Source of the DNA: Seiridium cupressi
Taxonomy: Eukaryota > Ascomycota > Sordariomycetes > Amphisphaeriales > Sporocadaceae
Length of the DNA: 64,000 nucleotides
Direction: 5' to 3'
NCBI GenBank assembly: GCA_036674765.1
Contig: JARVKI010000038.1
Location: forward strand, 334,670-398,669
Shown here: positions 56,768 through 64,000 of the stretch, piece by piece
Numbering within the stretch: position 1 is the first letter of the stretch
Layout: each line of letters starts with the position of its first letter
Position numbers and translations under genes: made by a program
Notes under the pieces: generated by a model
The model's database searches: none
Seen by the model: the letters and a program-made list of their open reading frames with translations, nothing else
Told to the model about the DNA's origin: nothing

Positions 56768-59700
56768 CGTCGTCTCCCTTGTGAGACAATTGTCCTTATC
56801 GGGCCGAATCTTTGGAGATGCGGCACGAATAACTATCACATCCACATGGCGATGGTCGTGTGGTGGTCGCACAGCTAAGTGCGTTTGACAAGAAGTCGCG
56901 CCAGAAACATGGAGTCGTTGGGCTTTTCTTGTCTTAGATATACCCGAAGTTCGGTGTAGATTTCCTAAAAGCTACCAGTGTTTCACGAAAGAAAATGCAG
57001 AAAAATACGGCAACTGCATTGGGGAAGATGAACCGGGATGATAAATGTTGCACTCTTCTCTCGTGTTCTCCCGTACAAATCCCGAGCAAGTGATATTCTC
57101 CGGTGACTCATCACGATAAGAGGCTTTCAAGAATTAATATAGTATTTAATGTCTCTCGCTCACTCTTTTTCCGACTATCACAAATAGAACTATCGGACAG
57201 AAGTTTGCATGGTGTCTACGTGGTAGGTTCAGCCCAGCTCAGCTTGACAGAGTTTATAAACTCCAACACCACCAAAAAACGTAAGTTTTCAGGTAATTCC
57301 AGGACACCCGGTTGAGAATAGTAAACTTGACCAATATTAGCATGTGTGCATGGTTGGACTGTTGCACTCCTGTGCCTAATCTGCATTTCAATATTGTTGC
57401 GATAGTAATAAACAAGTGCTAAGTCTAGCTACCATAAATATCAGCAATATCTTGCGGGACAACAGAATGCCCCACGCGTTTTTGAAAACGTAGTGACTTA
57501 AAGCTCAGGTTCAACTTGAGGGGTGTGGAATGCTAGCGTTATGATGACGTAGTACATTGAATCATTTGTGATTCTGCTTGCAAAGCTCAGCTGGGATGAC
57601 GCGAACAGTATGATGCATACAGACAGTGCCTCCTGGCTTTGGTCGGTATGCAACAAGTGACTCAGTTGAGAGCAGCTGCAATATTGCTCCAGTATTGATA
57701 ACTGTATACATGCATCTGAGTTGGCCTGCCGCGGCCTGATTTCGTAGTTCAAGGCAGCCAAGAGACCTGATTATTCTCGTCTCCTTCATAATTAAGAGCT
57801 GCTCGCTGCAATTGGGATCAGTACCTGGTGTGAGAACCCTGCATCTGATGGATTCCAGGGGGTCGGAATATGGCGGGGCTGAAAATGGGTTCAGTACAAT
57901 GTACTTCGATGTCGTCCGTCTGCTGCAGGCCTCGGGTGATACAATTGCCGTGCTTTCAGACATGCCTGAAGCGCGGGCTACAAAACCAGGCTCGCGCATA
58001 TGCAGCTTCGGCGTTCAAGAACAATCATAATTAGTTATATGCTCCTTTTCACTTCGATGAATGCCTCAAGATAATCTTTTAGACGTCCCGGTACCGCTTC
58101 GTGAAGTCTTTCCTTCGGAGGCCGACACAACGACAAAGTAAGACCCGTGTTACTATGAGATATGAGTTCCCTTCATGGACGTAGGTGGATTGAAGAGGAC
58201 TACGAGGCATATGGTAAGTAGCCTGCCCTTATGTTCGCGTTGAGCTGGAATCTCGAACGGGCCAAGGGCTGCCATATACTGCGGAGAGGGGGCTGCTATG
58301 AAGTTCATGCCCCATATATACATATCAGGCTGAGTGATTACTGTTTGTGTTTCACCTAGAGCTTCGAGGAACCTAGACGACTCCAGCTCGGTTGTATCAT
58401 CTCTTTTGCAGTCCGCAAATGTAGAGTGCTCAGACATATCACCATTAAGTTACTGATTGATTCAGCAACCTGTGATTCCATCCTCACCCGCCTTGCTGAC
58501 GGCAAATTGGATATTATCTTGGTCGAATTCCATGCAAAGGTCAACGGGATGGGAGGCCAGGGCAAGTATTATTGCTTTTGGACCCAGGCGGTCACATACG
58601 GTTGAGAACTATGCGATCTGTCGCCAGTGCTATCTTGTTCCAGAGAGCTCGGCTCAGGCTACGGAGTAATCGATATGAGCGGTTCCTCAGGCAGAACTCT
58701 ACTTGAATTTCAGAACCGCATGATTCGCCTGTAATGATGCAAAAAGAAGAGCTCATATCCCTTTACGACTATTTGTAGCAATGATTTCGGAAAGAATTTG
58801 TTTTGAAACTTATTCCGTAAGAATTGCATGAAATGCAACTAGGCTCAACTGAACGTGATGTCTTAACGGTGGTCAAGCACTAGAAAGGTGGAACTCCCAG
58901 CTGCGGCAGATGGATCCTTGTTGTTCAGTAATAGTCGCTCGAGTTTGAAATCAGATGAAGTAAAGCGGCAGTGCTAAGAAATTAACAGTAACCGTGCATA
59001 GACTATCTGTCAAAGGTGGTGGGGAAGCATTTCGTGGCTTCCAGCGGTCACCCAACGATTCCCGAATCCGGGCATCGGGTTCCGGTATCCGCTCTAGCAA
59101 TCCATCCCCGGGACCGAAACTGAACAACAACGACGCAACCGGTTGCAGAGTCTGAAAACTCGCCCAAAAGGCTTGAATCGCTGTTGAAGTTCAGGGCTGA
59201 AAAGCCTCCAGGTGTCACCCAGCTGTTCGGGTGATACAGATACAATGTAGGTAACATCCTTACTCCATAGTCATCAAACCATCGACTTCACTATGACCGT
59301 TGCGATCATTGAGAGCAACAAGAAGGTTGTGCAACGTAGATCTTTCATATTGAATCTTAACATATTTAAATTCGCGATAGGAGAAGAACTCCAGGATAAT
59401 AGTCTTTACCATCTGCAAAAGCACAATTATCGTCCCTTGAACATGTGAATTTCGACCGGAATCTCGATGCTGGATTGAACAGAGAGTCGGACAACTGGGA
59501 GAGCACAAATTTCTGCTGGACGACCGACTGGCATCACAAACGGGCCTGTTCATCCAGCCGCAGTCTGCAATGCAGGACCAGCAGCGGTGCACACCCCGCA
59601 CAGCCCCCAAGATAACTGTTCGGCTCGTCGGAGTAGCATTCGTTATAATGTCAGTCATGTGGGTATTCCTAAACGATTATTTGAATTGCTGGTTCGGAAT

Positions 59701-62249
59701 ATATCGGTATTGCAGACCCGTCAGAGTACGCTGCTGCGTGATTCCACACACAGACTACCATCATATTACCGTAGTGGTTAGGAAGCGGACCGAATCAAAG
59801 CTGCGACCTATGTATTGACCTTCAGCATGATACCCTGTCGAGAGGCCGTAGTTTCCGGGACTCTTACTACCCAATCGACGGATTGTATGCGTTACGTGAA
59901 CTTCTAACCTTCCTTTCAGGCAATACGAGACATTCTAAGCTGCTGTATCTATCTGCAGCCTACAGTAATGGTAGCTGCAAAGCAGCGACCCCATTACAAA
60001 TAGTCGTACATGAGCCACGCGACAAACGTTAAAACATGACTAAATGCCTTATGTCTGGCTTCGGGGCATATTGGCACTTGCACGTTGTTGAAGTCTGCCT
60101 ATTCTTAGGTCCAGATCACGATCGCGAAAGAAGGCATTGGTATCAGGTCATGCCAAAGACCACTACTACCTGTGCTATCTTTGGATGACAGTGTGGTACC
60201 ATTGAGCTGAAAAAACAAAGCACTAGCATCGGTTGTCGGCCCCCAATAATATTTTAGATTGTCTTTATAGGGCCTTGGCATACGCGCATGGCTCAGCCTA
60301 GGACGACTTCGAATCTGGGGTGCACATCCTGTTGGCGACCACTAGCTGAGCTGACCACACTAGCGTGCGGGGGAGGTGTTGAAAAGCCAGCCGCATTGAC
60401 TACCTGAGGTATGCATCAGAATCTTGAAAGGACCTGGTGCGGTCTTCCAAGCTGAGTTCCTCATTTCTTGACGCTGATGATAGTGAGCGACATGCAGTCG
60501 GTAGTTATGGCATGTCCACCACCGTGGATAGGCTCAAGTCCATTCGGAAGGTTTGGTGAGTATACACTTTACTTTCGGAATGGTCCGACGGGGAATGTTC
60601 GAACAGTCAGCGACTACTATCCCCCGACGACATAGTAATGACGAATTTTCCCAGGCGCCATTACATCAACGGGGGAGAAATTTATCCAGTGCATGTCAGC
60701 CTACGTTAGAATGCGCTAAACTCAATTGTAAGCTTGATATTCAGGTTGCATACATCTATGTATTGCCGCTTTAGCTTGGACACCCGGATCGAATGAGCAT
60801 TTATCATTCTGGAGGCGTTCCAGACACTGCTGAATGCATCCTGCAAAAGGCATCCAGCCTCCTTGCAGACCTGAAACCCGCATTAGTCTAAGGGCTAGTG
60901 TTTTTTTTTTTTTTTTTGGGCCATGAGTCTAGGCCATACTTTTAAGCGTTACAGCTTGGGGCGCTCTAGATCATACACTAATGCTTCCTAAATAGGCGCG
61001 CTTCTCCGGAAGCATCTGCCGGCATCTGCCGACATCAGCCTGACATCGTAGTTATGACCAATTATAGTTGTAGCGGCATTAAATACAGGCCCAGCTACCT
61101 TGGTTTATGCCGAACATGGGTGATCGGCGAATTCTCATGAAGATCTCGTTAGAGCCCAAGCACTGGCTAGATTTGATAGCCCTTTGCTGCTAGCTCGTTC
61201 ACTTCGGCGATTAATTACATACATATCAAAAATGATCATCGTCATTGCTATCTTCTGCTTACATGTAGGTATTTCATATTACACAAATGATGTGAAAGAT
61301 TGCGGCCGCTTAAATTATAACACTGCATCAACCTTGAACTTCAGTTTGGCAGACTCACCAGTAGTTGCAGTCAAGCCTGCTGTGATATGATTGTTGTGTC
61401 ACTCATCAGCCTTCAAGAGCACATTAAGGTAATGCATAGTCTATTCGCACGTCTGGAATCAGATGTAACATGTATAACCATAGATTTGCTGGGATTTAAA
61501 AGTATGCTGTGAATATCTTGGGCATTGCCAGATGATTTGGCGGGCCGGAAATGCTGTTTCTGACTAGTACTTCGCCGACTTTTCCGTGGCTCCTCGGGTG
61601 CCTAGCCGGGACCTCCAAAGACTAGAGTGAAGACTAAATTCGGGAGGCTATGTTCCTATTTGTGGACTACTCTATACGAGCTTCACAGGTTTCATTTTCG
61701 GAGCCTTAGAGAATCGAATGAAATGAACTGTTTTCCACACGTTCGTCCGGCATAACGATATCTCGTATTCAGTAGCCTCGATGATAGTTTCGGTGTTCTC
61801 TTAAACCGCCTCATTTCTGCATGGTCTGCAGATCTGATTTGCTGTAGAGCAGGGATCATCATATGCTAAACAACGCATTCCTCCTGTAGAAGTTCTTGTT
61901 ACGTTATAAATACAGGAATGCTGAACTTTGGCGTGCCAAAAGCCACCAATACTCTAGGCTTATGATGCACGGGAACGTTGGCTTTGCAGGATAGGCCTCG
62001 ACCAACAGCCATTGAATGGTCTATTATATCGATCGTTTGTGTTTGCTCGGGCATTATGACGGCATCAAACTGCTGTCTTCACCTCTCAGCTGAGACTCAG
62101 TATGCAGGCTGACTTCCGATAATAGCTCTAATCTCATTAAGATCCGAATATATAAGCCTGGGAATCTGTCTTGAGATCCATGGAATTTGTATCAACTCCA
62201 AGTGCCACACTCAGAGCTGCCAACTGAACAGACCCTCAAACATTCCATA
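56768..62249. other. 5.5-kb region without a supportable gene
   Basis: Open frames are short and overlap on both strands (largest about 145 codons, minus, 57562-57999) without recognisable motifs. A T17 run lies at 60901-60917. Composition is moderately A/T-rich but retains TpG and CpA, unlike the RIP-converted element, so it is not an obviously mutated repeat. Decayed genes may be present but cannot be named by eye. Confidence 0.45.
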
Positions 62250-63021
62250 ATGCAGATAATAAACATCCTTGCCATCGGCATTCTTCCGGCTGCCTTGGTA
62301 TATGCTGCACCAGGTGTTGATCCCGAGTTATCTATCCGAGACGCTTCATGCCCTGGCGACAAGACATGGTGCGGCTGGACCAAGTCATGCAAGTGCGACA
62401 AGAACTATGTATGGGATGAGAATGACCAGAAGTGCCACTACCCAGCATGGCCGAAACCCACTTGCCCCACCGGCCAGACATGCTACTGCGGCAAGAGCGA
62501 GGAGGAGTATTGCGAATACAGTGAGTCCTCCACCCAAGCGTCAGCCCTAGGGCCCCCATACCATGCTCGTTACTGACAAGACGTTGTGTAGATGCGGAGA
62601 ACCAGTATTGCTGGAACGATGGCCATAACAAGGTCTTCTGCTGCGCGGAGAAAGACAGGCCCAAAATGCTGAAGGACAAGTGCCCCGATAAACATCCTCA
62701 ATGCAGGCAGACCGAGATATGGGACGGTGACTCCAAGAGTTGCAAGTGTCCAAACGGCAAGGTCTGGAGAGATAACAAATGCAAGCACCCGGTAATGCCG
62801 CAGCCGACCTGCTCCGGCAAGGAGAAGCCATACTGTGCCAAGAACAAACTTGATTGGTGTACCTGGGGTGAGTGCTTAACCAAGCGAATGGTAGTACTCG
62901 GCTGGTGCTAATAATATCCATAGATAAGTCCAAGAAAGAGTGCTCCGACAACGGAAAGCATATTACTTTCTGTGCTGAACCAGGCCAGGAGCAGAGTTAC
63001 TGCAACAAACATTGGAACTAG
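62250..63021 (+). CDS. Secreted cysteine-rich protein with two tandem modules
   Basis: Exons 62250-62520, 62592-62867 and 62924-63021; introns of 71 and 56 bp; 214 residues. The signal peptide (MQIINILAIGILPAALVYAA) is followed by SIRDA and two homologous cysteine-rich modules. Module 1 has CPGDKTWC, KSCKCDKNYVWDENDQKC and PKPTCPTG; module 2 has CPDKHPQC, KSCKCPNGKVWRDNKC and PQPTCSGK. Each ends with an intron in the same phase after an aromatic residue (CEY/N and CTW/D), so the duplication included the intron. The many cysteines imply disulphides outside the cell. No known family was recognised; size and features resemble fungal secreted effector candidates or cell-wall binding proteins, but that is inference. 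ATG 62250 is chosen because the signal peptide starts there. Confidence 0.85.
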
Positions 63022-63354
63022 GACAAGCTTATGGAATGAGATCATGAGATAAACGGTTTTGATTATGTATGAAATGGGCGGGAAAATTGGCTTGGTTATG
63101 GATTTGTTGTTGGACTTTTGTATTAATGGGTACTGTATCCTCGGAAAGGCTTATAGTGTAACATTCATTACTATTAATGTGAACCTTGTATTCCAATTTA
63201 TATGGTGATGGATATGTTAGGGTATAAATCGAGGTAGCTTGAGGTATTTTGATTGTATATGTAAATTTGAATAACAAGATCCAACAATTCAAGACCAAGC
63301 GTGGTAATCGTATGTGCAATTTTTGGAAAGAATTTCCTGCTATAAAACCCTATA
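63022..63354. other. Intergenic region, no gene seen
   Basis: A/T-rich spacer between the 3' ends of the cysteine-rich gene and the dehydrogenase fragment, which converge. No feature was recognised. Confidence 0.5.
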
Positions 63355-63926
63355 TTAAGCGGGACACATGGATGATTTTGATGCCGGTTCGCCTTTTCCC
63401 AACAATTCAAAAACGCAATGACTAGTCAAGCCCACTTTGAGAATTGTGTCTTCTTCTTTCAGCTCAGCATACTCTATACTCGCCGTCTACACAGCAGCCC
63501 TCTTCTCTGCATCTTCAGCTTCAGTGCTCACGTTCTTGGGCTCGGATCCGCTGGAATACAACCCCTTGGGCCGCTCGCCAAACGGCGGGCCAATTGTTAC
63601 GGCAGCTTCCAGGATACCGGTGGCTGATTTGTGTGGCAGTCGTATCATGCCATTGGGTGAGATCCGACTAACAATATGCGCAACAATGAAGAATATGGAC
63701 CGGATAAGGCAGTTGAGAGTGCCGGCAGTGATTTGAGTCGGCATCATGCCCTGGTCAAAACTAAGGACTGAAATGTTGCTCAAGTTCGGATCCGACTCAA
63801 GTCGATGTTGTAGTTCCAAACCGTGGAGGCGAAACCCTGACTGTGAGCTGGCACGATCCCGGCTTGAAATCAACGGGGGAAAAGACAGAGAACTCACATC
63901 ACCATGATACTGCACAGTTTGGAAGT
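63355..63926 (-). pseudogene. Short-chain dehydrogenase, C-terminal fragment with in-frame TAG
   Basis: Minus-strand reading gives the C-terminal third of a fungal short-chain dehydrogenase of the retinol-dehydrogenase-like type: LELQHRLESDPNLSNISVLS, then a Gly/Pro-poor version of the usual D-PG-M segment (FDQGMMPTQIT), SPNGMIRLPHKSATGILEAA, GERPKGLYSSGSEPKNVS and EAEDAEKRAAV. TAG at 63489-63487 follows and TASIEYAELKEEDTIL continues in frame; related proteins have Trp at the stop position (EKR-x-x-W). A possible intron (donor GTGAGT near 63890) precedes the first block. The Rossmann fold and catalytic residues would lie beyond the window end, which is lost in poly-G. Confidence 0.72.

Positions 63927-64000
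<74 letters not shown>
63927..64000. other. Poly-G run, probable contig-end artefact
   Basis: 74 consecutive G reach the window end. Such runs are typical of two-colour sequencing chemistry reading no signal or of failed assembly extension, and it replaces the upstream part of a coding gene. It is not telomeric (no TTAGGG). Confidence 0.85.

Noticed and set aside
57562..57999. 145-codon minus-strand open frame
   Set aside because: No recognisable domain, overlapped by an equally plausible plus-strand frame, and no splice partners; left as unassigned.
63920..64000. Telomere at the window end
   Set aside because: The run is pure G without TTAGGG-type repeats, and it cuts a coding gene.

Overview
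The window is nuclear DNA of a filamentous ascomycete (Pezizomycotina; a Sordariomycete is plausible but not proven). The grounds are many short spliceosomal introns (about 45-130 bp, GT-AG with CTAAC-like branch sites), typical fungal families (Clr5-ankyrin, DUF6536, DUF6546, DUF3176, class II hydrophobin, TIGR04076), conserved eukaryotic genes (Rpt5, Naa15, Mix23), and a long A/T-saturated block with the hallmarks of repeat-induced point mutation (RIP). The window ends in 74 consecutive G, which looks like a contig-end artefact.

Layout. 1-6.8 kb: most of a polyketide synthase (KS-AT-DH-KR-ACP-TE) whose domains read like one actinobacterial modular PKS module but which carries five fungal introns. 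8.1-9.5 kb: indoleamine 2,3-dioxygenase with an in-frame stop. 10.6-12.6 kb: aldo/keto reductase fused to an unrecognised N-terminal region. 14.2-19.1 kb (minus): Clr5-domain/ankyrin protein. 20.9-31.2 kb: a DUF6536 membrane-protein gene split in an exon by a 7,767-bp Ty3/gypsy chromodomain LTR retrotransposon (21708-29474; LTRs of 431 bp each, 5-bp target duplication GCAGG). The element is heavily RIP-mutated and holds an inverted solo LTR (24592-25063) with its own 5-bp duplication. 31.4-33.0 kb: F-box-like DUF6546 gene with an in-frame stop. 34.0-37.1 kb: a TIGR04076 protein and a tail-anchored SRPK-like kinase. 41.3 kb: hydrophobin. 42.7-48.9 kb: a housekeeping island (Naa15, Mix23, Rpt5). 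49.9 kb: secreted S1/P1 nuclease. 51.8-53.9 kb: DUF3176 gene with a frameshift and a stop. 55.2-56.8 kb: unknown coiled-coil gene with an in-frame stop. 62.2-63.0 kb: secreted cysteine-rich protein made of two tandem modules. 63.4-63.9 kb: end of a short-chain dehydrogenase with an in-frame stop.

The main pattern is that seven accessory genes are interrupted by a single in-frame stop (four TAG, two TAA, one TGA) with recognisable coding sequence continuing in the same frame, while the conserved genes here are intact. Two of the TAG codons sit where the family has tryptophan (TGG). This fits RIP-type C-to-T decay. It also fits the stage-specific A-to-I mRNA editing of UAG stop codons known in Sordariomycetes, which would make these conditional rather than dead genes. 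The sequence alone cannot decide between them.

Functional links between neighbours are weak. The PKS, dioxygenase and aldo/keto reductase lie together and could be remnants of a metabolite cluster, but the second is broken and the third probably so. No tRNA, rRNA or CRISPR array was recognised.
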